Source: Rosa chinensis
Taxonomy: Eukaryota > Streptophyta > Magnoliopsida > Rosales > Rosaceae
DNA length: 64,000 nt
Direction: 5' to 3'
NCBI RefSeq assembly: GCF_002994745.2
Contig: NC_037093.1
Span: 46,108,384 to 46,172,383, forward strand
Shown: piece by piece, positions 41,100-53,769 of the stretch
Layout: each line of letters starts with the position of its first letter
How positions within the stretch are numbered: position 1 is the stretch's first letter
Notes under the pieces: generated by a model
The model's input: the letters and a program-made list of their open reading frames with translations, nothing else
What the model was told of the DNA's origin: nothing
Database searches by the model: none
Made by a program: the position numbers and the translations under genes

Positions 41100-43569
41100 T
41101 CATCCAAATTCATGGTCGGGATAATTTTCCATTGCTGTTGGTATACAGTTTCTGCTTTCTAGGGTTTGTCGGCTTTATTTACAAGTCTGTGGAACCCGCA
41201 CGTACAGGTGAAGCTAAATAGAGAGACAGTGCTATGCTCACCTCGCGTCATCAATTATATCACTAGTAATTGCCACAGAATTGGGTTTCTTGTGCGAGAC
41301 AGATTTGCGTCTTGCAATAGAATTATAATTAGAATGAGCAAAACAGTGGGGATGAGTCGTATAAATTTCCCTGGCATGCATTGGGCTAGAATTAGGTATT
41401 GCTCACCCCACTTACTAAATAGTCAATGCAGACTCTTGCTCTGGTTGTGTTTTTTTCTGTCCCTATCCTTGTATGTATAAGTTATAAAGTTCAGAGAGTG
41501 CAGCTAGGTGTAAATTCTCAGTCTATCTCAAAGTCGCCTAGCTGCCACTAGCCGGATAACACTTCACCATCGGTCCCTAGCTTTTACGATGCATGCAATG
41601 TAGGTTGAATGAGATCGGAAAAAGTTTCGCAGTCATCTACCATCTTCAGCGTTTGGATTTGGTACGCATATGCAAATGCATCTACTAGCTCCTCCATCAA
41701 TTTTTCTTCTCGATCTCTCTAGTTTGCCAGTCATTGATGGTTAAGTATTTATTGCTCAATTATTTGGATCAACCCTCTTCAAGTTTCAACTGTACAGGAT
41801 TTGTTTCACTTGAATATATACAGGATAGTACCAAGGGTTGAGGGACATGCATGGCCTTGGGTTAGCCAAAGTGATGAGGAAATAGTGGAGACCTATGTTA
41901 GGATTAAGACTATAAGATCCCGGCTAAGAATAAAGGGTCATGCGCAAGATATTGAAGGAAATTAAATACTATACATATAAAATGGGTTAGCTAGCTGGTT
42001 GTAAATTGCGTATTTAGCATTGAGCCATTGATAAAAACAAAATATAGAACAAACTTTTATTTATCAAATTAGAATTGGAACTTTCATTTCTTTCTTTATT
42101 TAAAATTACCTTCAAGATGGAGTCACGATTATTACATGTTTACAAATAAGTAAAACCCTAATTGTTTATATATCTTACGATTATAAATGTCTCAGACCAC
42201 GTACATCTATAATCGTAATATTTCAGACCATGTATATTATGATTATAATTGATGTAATCGTTTATGTTTCTAGCTACTTTCGGTGTTATCAATATTATCA
42301 GTCTATTGGAGTACTTTAGTTCACTAATTGAGATTCCCCAACTATTAATTATGGTGCATATTACGCCCGGAATATATACTAGAAGAAAAGCACCTGCTCC
42401 CTATTATGGTATATTGGTATGTCTATACATGAAGGAACAGTGCTCATGTCCTCTTCTTCTCCAAAAGCAGAAATTAAACAGCTGCTACAGTACGACTATC
42501 AAGACAAAAGGTCGGCAAGTATTGTAATGACCGAATCGTACTATAGATAGCGTCATGAATACACCACGTGGTTATAATAGTACGTAACCATTGAATTTAC
42601 TATTGAAATGTGATTTCTATAGTGTCGGTAAATTCAAAAATTAATATAATTATATTGAATTTTTGAATGCAATAACCAACTATTGAATTTACTAACCAGC
42701 CTATTTAATTTTTAGTTTTTACTTTACTGACGAACATTTAATGGTTTAATGATGGTCCTCATAATGTTTTATAATGGATAATCTAAGAGCAAGACGTACA
42801 TCTTACTACTAGAACGGCATTTTATGATACGCAAATTCGAAAACTTGTGAACAGATATGTAAGCAATTAGCAAATTCAGTTTGCCTTCTTTCTTCATTTA
42901 TTATGATAAACCAAGGGGAGGATTCAGAGTACCAACGTGCACTTGCACCAACATAAATGAATAGTTAGATTACATCAAATACATTTTTTTGGTTATTAAA
43001 AAAAAAGTTATAAATATTAAGGGTTGAGATCATGTATAAGTGTTGGGTCACTTGCACCAACATGAATGAATAGTTCGATTACATCAAATACATTTTTTGG
43101 TTATTAAAAAAAAAGTTATAAATATTAAGAGTTGAGATCATGTTATAAGTGTTGGGTCACTAGCCTTAATGAAAGTTAAAATTCAAGGATTCAACTTGGA
43201 CTAGGAGACGGTGGAGTCTTATGTATGTAATTCCGAATTTTATTAGGTACTTAGATCTTGACTGCTAATTAGAGAGTAAAGACCTACTTACAAATCTACC
43301 GTAGGTGCTGCTGACACAATAATTTTGTGCTTCGTTTGGTTCGTGGAAAGTAAGCATCGAGAAAGAAAAGTTGTTCATTTCTTCCTTTATTGTATTCATT
43401 GCAAACTTTTTAACAGTTTTCCGGATAACTTTTCTTATGTTAACAAACATCAAAATGGAAAGTTCTCGCAAATTTCATTTTCCTTCAATTTCCATAGGAA
43501 AGACAAATGAATTAATTTCCTTTCTACGAACCAAAAGAGGCCTTAGGTGATTAAAGGCTGCAGCCAGCA

Positions 43570-43606
<37 letters not shown>

Positions 43607-44289
43607 TTAGGTGTCTGTAAAGCTCATATACATTATTACATGTGTGTTAAATTATTGGTGGAGTCATATATACATCGTAATGTGCCAAAGTTAAATAATT
43701 GTTGGAGTCATATTTTGCATTGGGCTATGATAACCTAATTCATTGTTGTTATCTCTATCTTTTAGATGCCATAGTGCATAATGTGTTTACTCTATGGTAT
43801 AAAGTGGAATGATTATGATCGGACCGATATACACACATATGCAAATACATAAACAATAACTCTGTTTATAATCAGTGTGACGCAATCTTCAGCAGCATTA
43901 CTCAACTGTTCTATCGCCTGCATGATACAAACAGAAAATGCAGGACCAGGCAAATTTGATCCTGATCTTGACATATGAGAGCTTGCTAGTTATGCATATG
44001 TATTGACCTTACATTTTCGATGGACTTTGACAATACAATACGATGGAGTTTTATATATAGAAACAGAAAATGTACGCTAACAAACTAAAGAAGAGGGACA
44101 CAAACCTTACTCTTCCTCTGTGTTTGAACAAATAGAAGAAATAAAAGTGGGAAGAATAAGCAAATACAGAACCGGCCTGATCATTAAGATGTGCTACATT
44201 ATTCCATGAAAGAGAAGACACGCATGCATACTATTATTACATGAATATATAGATTCCTAGCTATATGCTCCCTTAAATGTTCAAAGAAA
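41100..44289. other. Intergenic region downstream of the WOX gene
   Basis: About 3.2 kb without a convincing gene. It contains an imperfect tandem duplication (42941-43159) and a CT microsatellite near 43577-43603. Short open frames here show no recognisable domain. Confidence 0.4.
42941..43159. repeat. 109-bp tandem duplication
   Basis: ACTTGCACCAACATRAATGAATAG starts at 42941 and again at 43050. The two copies share TTACATCAAATACATTTTTT and GTTATAAATATTAAG blocks and end GTGTTGGGTCAC. A few substitutions separate them. Confidence 0.85.
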
Positions 44290-47211
44290 CTAATAATATT
44301 GGTCTGCCATGAAATTTGAAGTAGTGTCCGTGCTGGTTCTGCTCATAGGTAATTTGGTATCCTTAGCACCCTTAAGAGTGTCACTCTCGAGTGGAAAGAG
44401 CTTAAGAGTTTGAGTTTCTCTGCTTTCTTCTTCTTCTTCTTCTTCTTTGTAAATATTCGGTGCAATCAATAGTACCATACCGTAGTCGTAATCATAATAG
44501 TGATGAAAGTCCAAGAGCTTTCTGTAAACTAATGTAGCTGACTTGTTTATGTTTGAGGTCAGTCCAGGTGAATCGATGTGTTCCATAAGTAGCCTGGAGG
44601 AATTGCTTTTCACCATGCTCATCATCCGCTCTTGTAGTACTGAAGATGATTTCTGAGGACATATAGTAACAAATGAAACTCACGTAGGGCCTCAATAGCC
44701 TCAATCCTAGGTGTCATGTCAAGTAAGCAAATACAAATTTTTATTTTCAATTCCACATAATATATATTGCCAAATTATAATCTTAGAACACCAATTTTAC
44801 CCTTTTATATTTTCTTTTAGATTTTAGGGGGTGAATCAATGACATTAAAGAATTTAATTAAAATTTGAAATATCTTTCTTCCCTTCAATTAATACGTATT
44901 CCTTCATGTTTTAATTTAATATTTAATTGTGAGAGAAAAATTTAGTGAAAATAATTTATTATTAGATCCACTCTTAAGTCTTAACTCTTTCTTCCAATGT
45001 TTTTCCATCACTTATTAAGAGAGTTAAATATTACTTAAATTACTAGATTTTATGTATTAAAATTACGATATCAATATATTCTCTTTCCATTTATGTGGAT
45101 CTAATTTAATTTATTTTTTTTAATACGGAATCCAATTTAATTTTCTACTTTCCTAATTAACTTATTAGCATAAGGATGATTAGTTATATTTTATTAATTT
45201 TATTAAATTTATTTTCAAACAACTTTTTACTCGGCATATGGAGGTATCTCGCTCCACCTCTGGACTTCGCCTAACCCAAACAAAGTATACTCTTGAATTT
45301 GTATCTAATCCATCCTGCCGCCTATATCTCCAGGTGCCAAGCTATCCGCCCGCCCTGACGACCTCGGGATTTTTTTATTTGAAGCAAGCTGCTAGAACTA
45401 GCGACACCACAACACCCCAATTAGGGGCGGATCAATAACCACCTAAATTATAATTAAGATTATACTCTCATTCTAAACCATTAGATCATATAACCATTAG
45501 GTTATAGCTGAGATTAAAAAAAAATATCTTATTTGTTTTTTAAATAAATATATTTCATTATATATGTGTGTGTGTATTTTTTGGATGAAATATATATATA
45601 TATATATATATAATTCATATCAGCTTGAATATGTATTTTTCACATATATTTTCATAATTTGCAGGAACCCAACAAACTCTAAATTCATATACTTGTGTTA
45701 TGCAACTCTATTGATCGAATTACATGAAATACTTTCTATTCATGATTGAAGAAAAAAAAATTGTTTAAATCTAAGCATGAGTGTAATGAAAAGAAAAAAA
45801 GAAATAGAAAAAATACTATTTTTTTATTTTAAAAGTAAGCAAATAATTTAGAGCTATTAGATTTTAGAATGATAAAATAGTCTTTTTATTCAACTATTAC
45901 ATAGAATAAGTGTGATGTGTGTAGGTGACATGACATGACAACTGGGATTGAGACCAATAATCATTTTCCAAAAGTAAATAACACATTCAATAAAAATCTA
46001 TACTTTTTTGAGATTTTGGTTCGATATACGGTATATGCTTACCTGATTGGTAAGAAGAGTGAAGCTTGGTAGTGTTCGCCTATTCTGCTGCTCAACTTCA
46101 AAACAACGAAGAAAGTCAGCTGCAAGGAAACAATTTCCATAACTTGTAATAATCTGTTAATTAATTTTTGCTCCCGTTCAACTATATAGAACCAATAAAT
46201 TTACAAGTCCTTGTACTTGAGTGCCCGTTCAATTAATTAGGTTCTCCAGCTCTTGGCTAGAGTTTGCTGACTTGCCTGGTGAGCGTAAAGCACGGGTATA
46301 TTATTTGTACTGAATGGTCTTAATTATTGGTTATGTCTCTCACTCTCCTCTCCTCATAGCATAGATATTCAATATGGTACATACAGGTATTGAGCCGTAG
46401 GTGACCTAAAGGAGGTGCCTCATCAAGTGTTGAGCCCTAATCCCCCTATTACCGGGGGAGCCTTGTGTCAAACACATAGATTAACTGCATGTTAATAATA
46501 AAATGATGCTTATTCAATGGTACCTCCTGCAGATTCTTTGTCCCGGAGACTGCTAATTGTGTTCTTAGTCAAAGCTTGTTGTTGTTGTTGTTTAGAGTCA
46601 GACTGATGCATGGACATGAGTTCACGGCGTGTCTTCTGCCTCTCCCTGGCTCTGCGGTTCTGAAACCAGTAGAATACATTCTTGCCTTCAACCCTCCCAT
46701 AGTTTCGAAGCCGTGCAGCCACCTGTCGGATTTGTTGGGCCGTCGGTGTCTTGATCCCAGATCGATACAGCTCTTCCAGATGCATTATCTGCTCCGGGGT
46801 TGGAGTCCATCGGGAACTTCGAGGAGGAGCTGCAGCTGCCGGTTGTTTATCACTATAAAAACAATCACTGCTATGTCTGCCTTGCTCATTCGACGTCACT
46901 GGAACCACTGCATGCACATGAAATCATACTATCACCTACCCACAGAATAATCAGACCATCATAGTATAATATGTATATATATGTGTGTGTGTGTACTGTA
47001 ATCATCTATATATGATTGTGTGTGTATATATAAATCATCGGTACGTACTCTGATGGTGGTGGTTGAATGGTAACAAAGGGATTTGGGTCATGTTGGAAGT
47101 ACAGCTAAGCTTTGGAGTGAGTAGAGGCTGAGGATATGCAGCTTTGATCGAGAAGTACTCAGGCAGAACCCTAGTTTTAGGGTCTCCACAACCACCGCTG
47201 CTACCCATCAT
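44290..47211 (-). CDS. WUSCHEL-related homeobox transcription factor, WUS clade (WOX1/WOX6-like)
   Basis: Exons on the minus strand: 47049-47211, 46524-46907, 46043-46119, 44290-44652. All use GT-AG, the phases join, and they give 328 aa. The start is the first of two adjacent ATGs (MMGSSGG). The homeodomain lies at about residues 86-150: [20 protein letters not shown], then [13 protein letters not shown]. The C-terminal WUS-box TLKLFPLES is at residues 290-298, preceded by a run of Glu (278-284). WUS-box proteins recruit TOPLESS-type corepressors, and the clade controls meristem and lateral-organ growth in the nucleus. The WUS-box plus [11 protein letters not shown] places it in the WUS clade; four exons, length and homeodomain suggest WOX1/WOX6, which I could not test. 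Oddity: helix 3 reads [10 protein letters not shown] rather than the usual WFQNHKARER. Confidence 0.88.
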
Positions 47212-47314
47212 CGTCCACAACACTGGTAGTACTTATTCAAACTATGAGGGCTAACTAGACAAGGGAATGTTTTGAATCATGAGCAAAGATGGGAAGGGGA
47301 TGGAGAGAGTCGAG

Positions 47315-47337
47315 TACACGTGTGTCTATATATAGAC
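47315..47337 (-). promoter_or_regulatory. TATA-like palindrome and G-box upstream of the WOX gene
   Basis: GTCTATATATAGAC (47324-47337) is a perfect palindrome containing a TATA box, about 115 bp upstream of the WOX start codon. A CACGTG core (47317-47322) lies between it and the ATG. The spacing suits a core promoter with a short 5' UTR; function is inferred. Confidence 0.5.
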
Positions 47338-47970
47338 ATAGTTATATGTAAACGTGCAGGAATAGCGGAGACAAAGATAGTAAATGGCCACAAGGACGGT
47401 TCCCAACGGCAGAGGCAATACGGTAATCTTCAATGCACTAAACGACAATGAAAGTTAACTGAGTAAATAGAAACTGGAACTGCGGGACACGCGTCGCTCT
47501 TTCGTTCCTCTATCCTGTATACGACGTCGTTGTCAACATCTACTCTGAGCATGAGCATAAAAGTTCAACCCTTGGGATCCAGCTGTCGCTCTCCGGCAAA
47601 ACAAAGAAGCAAACTATTTCTCTAAATTTGGCCTTCATTCAAGATTCTTGTTTTAGTGTAGGTTGCATATTAATTTCCTCATCAACCAAATTCTAAGATT
47701 ACAAATTTTTTGAGGGAAGTAAGATTACTAAATTTACTATATAAAAGAACCCATAAAAGAATCTTAAAGAATAAGCTTATTATAATCCTGCTTTATCTTC
47801 TATTTATACCTTCTTACCAAAAAAAAAAAAAAAAGTCTTATGTTATCTTCATGTCTGATAGTTGTTTCAAAAAAATAAAATAAAAAGGATATGATATTTG
47901 TTTCAAAAAAACTAAAAAATTATCTTGTTTCCACGGCCACAACATGGAATTCTTACCACTAAACTACAGC
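47338..47970. other. Upstream region of the WOX gene
   Basis: No coding feature or transposon end seen. It probably contains the upstream regulatory sequence of the WOX gene. A-rich tracts lie at 47820-47834 and 47868-47914. Confidence 0.4.
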
Positions 47971-47984
47971 CACAGCGTTTTATG

Positions 47985-49908
47985 TTTTTTTTTTTTTGGT
48001 TGAGAAAATAAGAAATTCCATTAATCCAAAAGATTACAAAGACGGGGATGACATTGTAAAATCCCAACTACTCTAACTAGAAAATAGGACATACTCATAC
48101 CCCTACTATAGAATCGGCGGTTACAGATACCATGAGCCGATAGGGGGCTCAACTCTAATCACATGAATCACCCTTTCTTCCAGGCTACAACCGATCAACT
48201 TTTTCCAAGAGTCCCGATACATCCTTACAGCCAACCTCAAGAAAGAACTAATCCCCTTCCACCCCATATACCAATACCGCCAGTATACGTGCAGAGACAT
48301 CTCCCCATTACATTGACAACAAGAAAACATCGAAATTAAAACAATTAGTCCCTGGAGATGACACCATAACAATGGCACAACCAATAGGGAAGACCACCAA
48401 AACCCTCGCTCAAAGGAGGAGGGACTTATTAAAACTAACCAAAAACTAAAACATAAAAACCTAATAAAACAAAGTACTAAGCTATGTTGAACCATTTCCA
48501 TCTTCCTCACCATTGACAACAAACCACCAGCAAGCCGCCATGAGTGTAGCCAAATGAGCGCACCCCACCATCCTCCTTGGCTGAACTCATTACAGACCCA
48601 TTGTGCAAATTCGTCCCAAACTGACCTAAAACTAAACCGACTTCCAATCAATTCGAGAACCCCTTTCAAAGACTTGAAACTCCACCTAGCCTTCGCCTCA
48701 GAAAAGAGACCAGTGCCATACAATCCATGGCCTGCCGCCGCCACGATCTGGTCACTGACCACCTTCCCGTCACTGATAGCCGAGCTCCAGTCACTGATAG
48801 CCGAGCACCTGTCACCAACGTCTACGCCACTGCTTGAGGTAGAAGAAAAGGCATACACAGCCAAGACCACCGAAAACCAGAGAAAAAGAAGAATCCTAAA
48901 GCCCCAGGAACCCGTCCGGCCACACCCACCACTCGTCGACGAGGCAGGAAGCCGCCATCAATGTGGGGCACCGCCGGACAGGCCACAATAGGGCTGGGTT
49001 CGGTACGGTACTGGAGCTTATGAATCAATACCATGTATCGTACCAACTTATATTGGTATGCACAAAACTATACCACTACCGGCCACAAAATCAGGTATAC
49101 CAAGAAGTCAGTATACCGATTTAATCGGTTAGTTCGGTACGGTTTGGCACCATCCCGAAGCAGATGAATGGGGGAGGAGGAGAAGAAGAAGAGAGCAGAA
49201 AAAAAAAATGAAAAAGGAGAGCCCAGAAAGAAGAAAGAGGAAAGAAGAAAAAGAAGAGACGGGTCGGGAAAAGAAAGAAGAAAGAAGAAAGAGAAGAGAG
49301 TCAGAAAGAAGAAGAAACTAAAAAGAAGAAGAAGAAGAAGACAAGAAGAGAGCAGAAAAAAAAAAACTAAAAAAAGATAGTCCAAAAAGAAGAAAGAAGA
49401 AAGAAGAAGAGAAGAGTGTCAGAGAGAAGAACAAGAAGATAAGAAGAGAGCAGAAAAAAAAAACATAAAAAAAAGAGAGTCCAGAAAGAAGAACACAAGA
49501 AAGAAGAAAGAAGAAAGAAGAAAGAGAAGAAACGGGGAAAGAAAGAAGAAAGAAGAAAGAGAAGAGAGTCAGAAAGAAGAAGAGAGAAGAATAAAAAAAT
49601 GAGTATTGTAGTATTATACATGAGTTCGGTACGGTACGGTATACCGTGTATATATGAAAATTCAAACCATTACCGTACTGTGTATGTGGAGTCGGTACGG
49701 TTATACCATACCAAGAGTTCGGTTACCGCAATGTTGGCTACCAATTTCTTTGATTCGGCATGGATGCGGTTGGTACGGTTTTTCTCGGCACAAAATGCCA
49801 GCCCTAAGCCACAACGCTAACCGCTGTCTTTCCAAACCCTAGATCTCTCTCGCTTGTTTTCTCGGAGCAACGAAATAGATGGTGGACTTATTTCCTTCAC
49901 GGGTGTTT
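47985..49908 (-). mobile_element. Minus-strand retroposon split by a hAT-like element
   Basis: Read on the minus strand, it starts near 49908 with a 5'-UTR-like AGAGAGATCTAGGGTTTGG region, continues after the inserted element, and ends ATTAATGGAATTTCTTATTT...CAACC plus a poly(A) tail (T run at 47985-47997). Flanks CACAGCGTTTTATG (47971-47984) and CACAGCGTTGTATG (49909-49922) match at 13 of 14 bases, the length expected for LINE-type retroposition. The 249-codon minus-strand frame at 48121-48870 is Trp/Leu-rich and matches no family I know. Without the insertion the element is about 1.1 kb, so it is probably a truncated or non-autonomous LINE. Confidence 0.7.
48989..49806. mobile_element. hAT-like element inside the retroposon
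   Basis: The left end is TAGGGCTGGGTTCGGTACGG; the right end is ...CCAGCCCTA. Both subterminal regions carry GGTACGGT/ACCGTACC repeats. Flanks GGCCACAA (48981-48988) and AGCCACAA (49807-49814) match at 7 of 8 bases. The middle (49160-49600) is a purine-rich AGAAGA/GAAAGA low-complexity tract in which all open frames are artefacts. No transposase. Confidence 0.75.
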
Positions 49909-49922
49909 CACAGCGTTGTATG

Positions 49923-52827
49923 TTAAATTCAACATAATCAATAAAACATTATGTATTCCTTTTACGACCACATAACAATTACTTCAAAGCAAGCAATAAG
50001 TTGGGGGTTTTCTCTTTAATTTCTTCTTACCCTTAAGTCTAGAAATAAAGGTTGAGGTCTCTGATTGAAATAATTATGTCTTTCAGGATGTGCTGCGATA
50101 GACTCCCTAGTCCCCACAAAGTAAATAGAAAAGAAAAGGTCTGCAAAGCAAAATGATAAGAACGAAATCTCATCTCGAATGCAAAAAGGCAAAATAGACC
50201 ATCTTATATATGGTTTAGGGTACTAGAGCTATAGCAATCTACATGGACCATGGTCTATATTTATACAGGATCATCTTGTTTTGTCATAGCTCTTGCTAGC
50301 TCGAGTCACCCTACAAACAACGATGGGCGGAATTTCCTTGAAAGTAGCTGGTAGTTGATCAGTTATTACTTGTTATTATTATGTTTGCACACACATTAAA
50401 AGAGGCGGAGCGAGGTTAGGGCCAGGTGGAACCCTCTAGTTGAATATTTTGAAAAAAAAATTATGTAATATGTAGGTTATATTAATTAGACTAGATATTA
50501 TTGGTACCTGTTTAATGATATGTTATTGCACTAAATTCTAAATCTATTTGACATCAATTATTCAATCAATGAATCAATGCTTTCTATTCATTCTTACTTA
50601 GTATATGTTAATCAAGTAACGATTCTCAATCAATTCTTTTGCGTAGGGTATTGCCGCAACTATTTTTTAGGTTTTCATTATTCCTCTCTTGTGAATCAGT
50701 AACGAGTTTACGAATGACTGTTTGATTTCATATATTGAGAAAGACTTTCTACTAGTATAGGGGTAAAGTTATGGTATGTTAACATTTCTCATACATCAAC
50801 TATTTTGACCACTTTAAGGACTCGTGTTACCACTTTGAGGATTAATATTACTATTTTGAGGACTCATACAGTAAACTAAGAAAATTTATCATTTTAAGGA
50901 CTCATGTTACCACTTTGAGGACTAATATTACTATTTTGAGGACTCATGTGGTAACTAAGAAAATTTACCACTTTAAGGACTCATGTAACCACTTTGAGAA
51001 CTAATATTACTATTTTGAGGACTCATTTTACCACTTTTAAGGCAATTGTATACATGTCATACGTTAACACATTGTAAAATTTTCCCTAGTATAGATGATG
51101 AGACTATCATGAAACGATTTCAAAATATGAAATTTTGTCAATGACAAATACCATTGTAATAGATAAAAATTAAATTTAAAGATTTTATATATTTTAATAT
51201 TATTAATTTTTTTTCTTTTGTGCTCAATAGACTTGAAAGTGTGCGCACACAATTTTTTTTTTTTTTTGTGAGAGTAGATCTCAGACGAGAAAATTATAAT
51301 CTTGCTTATAGATTTTTAAGGATTAAGATTAACTTTATTAATTATCAATTAATTTTCGATGTGAAATGCATATTACTTCATTATGGTATCAGAGTGGGTT
51401 ATCCCCACATGTACTTATCTTACAGTCACACAAACTCCATGTTAGTCGTGGACAATAAATGTTAGTCAATATTTATTGTCCACGTATATGGTTTAATAAA
51501 ACCTCCTCACACAGTTTGAACATATAAATCTCACGTGAGATATTAAAAACCTTATACATGAATTTGTAAAAAACTTTGGTCGAAAATTCCAGATAGTTTC
51601 CACGTGGCATGGATGTGGTGTCTGCATCAACTTGTATCTATCATTAATATTCGTCATAAATATAATGAAGACGCAGTCGACGAACGCCAGATTAGACGTT
51701 GCCATAACTTGGCTGTCCGTAGCTCTATACATTATTGTTCTCCTCATAATTAGTTTCTCCAATTTATTCTCATTTACATCTCTCGGTCACGCGCCAGCAA
51801 CCATGTCAGCTTCTGTTCCTCTCTTATTTCGTTAATTTTCAGATCATTATTGGCATGCTCAACGATCGGATGACATCACCGCCATGAATGTTTGGCAATA
51901 ATAGCAGACCCATCTTTGTCCTATTTCCTTCGTGTCCCATTCATTTGTATCCTGCATGCTAAATTGCTAACCGCTTGGCTCCTCAGACCGTCTTCCAGCC
52001 ATTTTCCCATTTGTGGCCTACTTCTCTCTCTCCCTCCATAACCCATTACACGGACTTAAAAAAAAATAAATAAATAAATAAAAAATTGGCCTACTAACAT
52101 TTTGAAGGCCAAATTTGGCTTCCCATTTCATGCCAAATGGTGGGTTCCATCTGTTTTTTATTTTTTTTATTTTTTTATTTTTTATTTTTTATTTTACTAA
52201 AAGACTAATTAAATATAGAAGTCTTTAGGGCACCCATAATTTACAATGTCAAATAATAAGGCTCTTGAGGCCTCTGGAGAAATACTATATATGTATGTTG
52301 CATGTACTTGTAATGTATTTCAAAGACAATACGCTATTACGTATTTGGGTCTGGCTGCGGAAAAGATACGAGTTCGAAAATTATCATCAAGCTTAATTGT
52401 ACAAATGAATCACAGGATGCACTTATGTCATCAAAACAAAAAAAAAAACCTGAATGCACGGAATGTAGTGGACCTATACCATTATAATAATATATACACA
52501 CCAGACTACGTACAATATTAGACATTCGTGAATTGATTGTGGCATTAAATATGCAGAAAATGTTTATGGTTGTGTTCTTTAAACACCAGCTTTGATTTGA
52601 ACTTTTGAAGGAGCTTAAGAAGGTGAACCACTGAGCCAAATACTTGATTAATTGATCTATGGACTGATCAGTACATGTTTAATATGCGACATCTTAATAG
52701 ATGATCGTTATCATCGTTAGCTAGCTCGATCATAAAGCTTCAGCAGATCGAGCAGAGAGCCATGGATTAAGCTGGCGACGACCAATTAGCTAGTAGTGAT
52801 GTAGTGTATGATTTTAAAAATATGGAC
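49923..52827. other. Intergenic region with a small minisatellite
   Basis: No gene recognised in about 2.9 kb. Besides the minisatellite at 50811-51044 there are T and A homopolymers and a TTTTATTTTT-type low-complexity patch (52155-52196). Short open frames lack domain signatures. Confidence 0.4.
50811..51044. repeat. Three-unit minisatellite, about 79-bp period
   Basis: ACTTTAAGGACTC...ACCACTTTGAGGACTAATATTACTATTTTGAGGACTCAT is repeated three times with small changes. The array is bracketed by roughly inverted TATGTTAAC and GTTAACA sequences (about 50776 and 51064), so it may be the core of a small MITE. Confidence 0.75.
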
Positions 52828-53160
52828 ACTACAAGAGAAGTGGTCTTTTCTGACCACGTCTTTACGACGGATCCTACTTTTGGTTGGAAATATCATTTTT
52901 TCCGACAAAAAAAAATTGTCCGTCGGAAATACAGTTTTTTGATGGACATTATTTCCGACGACCACCAATCTCTCAAAAAAAGTATAGATTTTGGTTAGAA
53001 ATAATTATTATTTAGCGGGAAGTTTTCCCGCTAATTACTTTTCCGACCACACTGAATATCGTCGGAAAATAATAGATCATTTTCCGACGAGACTTTTTTG
53101 TCGTCGGAAAATATATGTAATATTTCCGACGAAAACACTCACCGTTGAAAATAGTGAGAT
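52828..53160 (+). mobile_element. CACTA (En/Spm) transposon terminus
   Basis: Begins CACTACAAGAGAAG, close to the CACTACAAGAAAA inverted repeat of plant CACTA elements. It is followed by many copies of the subterminal motif TTCCGACGA in both orientations (for example 52898, 52950, 53076, 53091, 53125). Subterminal repeats of this type bind the element's own protein. The opposite end was not found in the window. Confidence 0.8.
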
Positions 53161-53391
53161 TAGTTAATGATATAGCATACGCCCAGTATTTCAAATGAAT
53201 TCCTTAATAAATTATAAAACTCATCAAGACGTTAACATAATATAAAAAGCAAATAAAAAAAAATATTTAGGCATCATTAGCATGGAAGCAAATGTAGGTA
53301 TACAAAAACTACCCAGTTTTACAAAGAATTATTACGATATGACAAGAAATTAAATAGAATATGCCCTTATTATAAAATAGCAACAACTTTC

Positions 53392-53769
53392 TTAATTTTC
53401 GTCAGATAAATCAGATGAGTCATCAATAACAATGGTTGATTTTGGACAAGACTTTACTTCAGAATCATCAGCGGTGAGATCAATAGGGTAACGAGGGTCT
53501 TTTCCGGGATAACACCAAGCTGGTAAAACTCGGCCTCCCGGACAAGTAACACCTGAATATTGAGGTTCCACCTTTATAGCCGGTAATGGAGGTGCAACAG
53601 GTTGAACACCATTGATATACTCCAGTCCAAGTGATGGGTTAACTGGATGCACTTTTACATCAGCATCTATTTTGGAGTTATAAAAATAATCACCATCTGG
53701 AGGAAATGTAGAGCGAATACGAGCTGGTCCATGATAACGTCGACTCTTACTTGGACGCCTAGCAGACAT
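53392..53769 (-). CDS. 125-aa ORF with SUMO-interacting-like motifs
   Basis: Starts at the ATG at 53767-53769 (MSARRPSKSRRYHGPARIR) and ends at a TAA at 53392-53394. The N-terminus is Arg/Lys-rich, the middle is Pro-rich (GVQPVAPPLPAIKVEPQYSG), and the C-terminus is acidic. It carries two short hydrophobic runs next to acidic or Ser residues, YPIDLTADDSE and STIVIDDSSDLSDEN, which resemble SUMO-interacting motifs; IKVEP also resembles a SUMO-acceptor consensus. I recognise no family. A TATATATA box lies about 125 bp upstream (near 53894). It sits just inside a CACTA terminus, so it may be element-encoded or a captured host fragment. The functional reading is inference. Confidence 0.45.
   Translation of the reverse strand: MSARRPSKSRRYHGPARIRSTFPPDGDYFYNSKIDADVKVHPVNPSLGLEYINGVQPVAPPLPAIKVEPQYSGVTCPGGRVLPAWCYPGKDPRYPIDLTADDSEVKSCPKSTIVIDDSSDLSDEN

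Noticed and set aside
49068..49665. Phe/Ser/Leu-rich and Lys/Glu-rich open frames
   Set aside because: Products of an AGAAGA purine tract within a hAT-like element.
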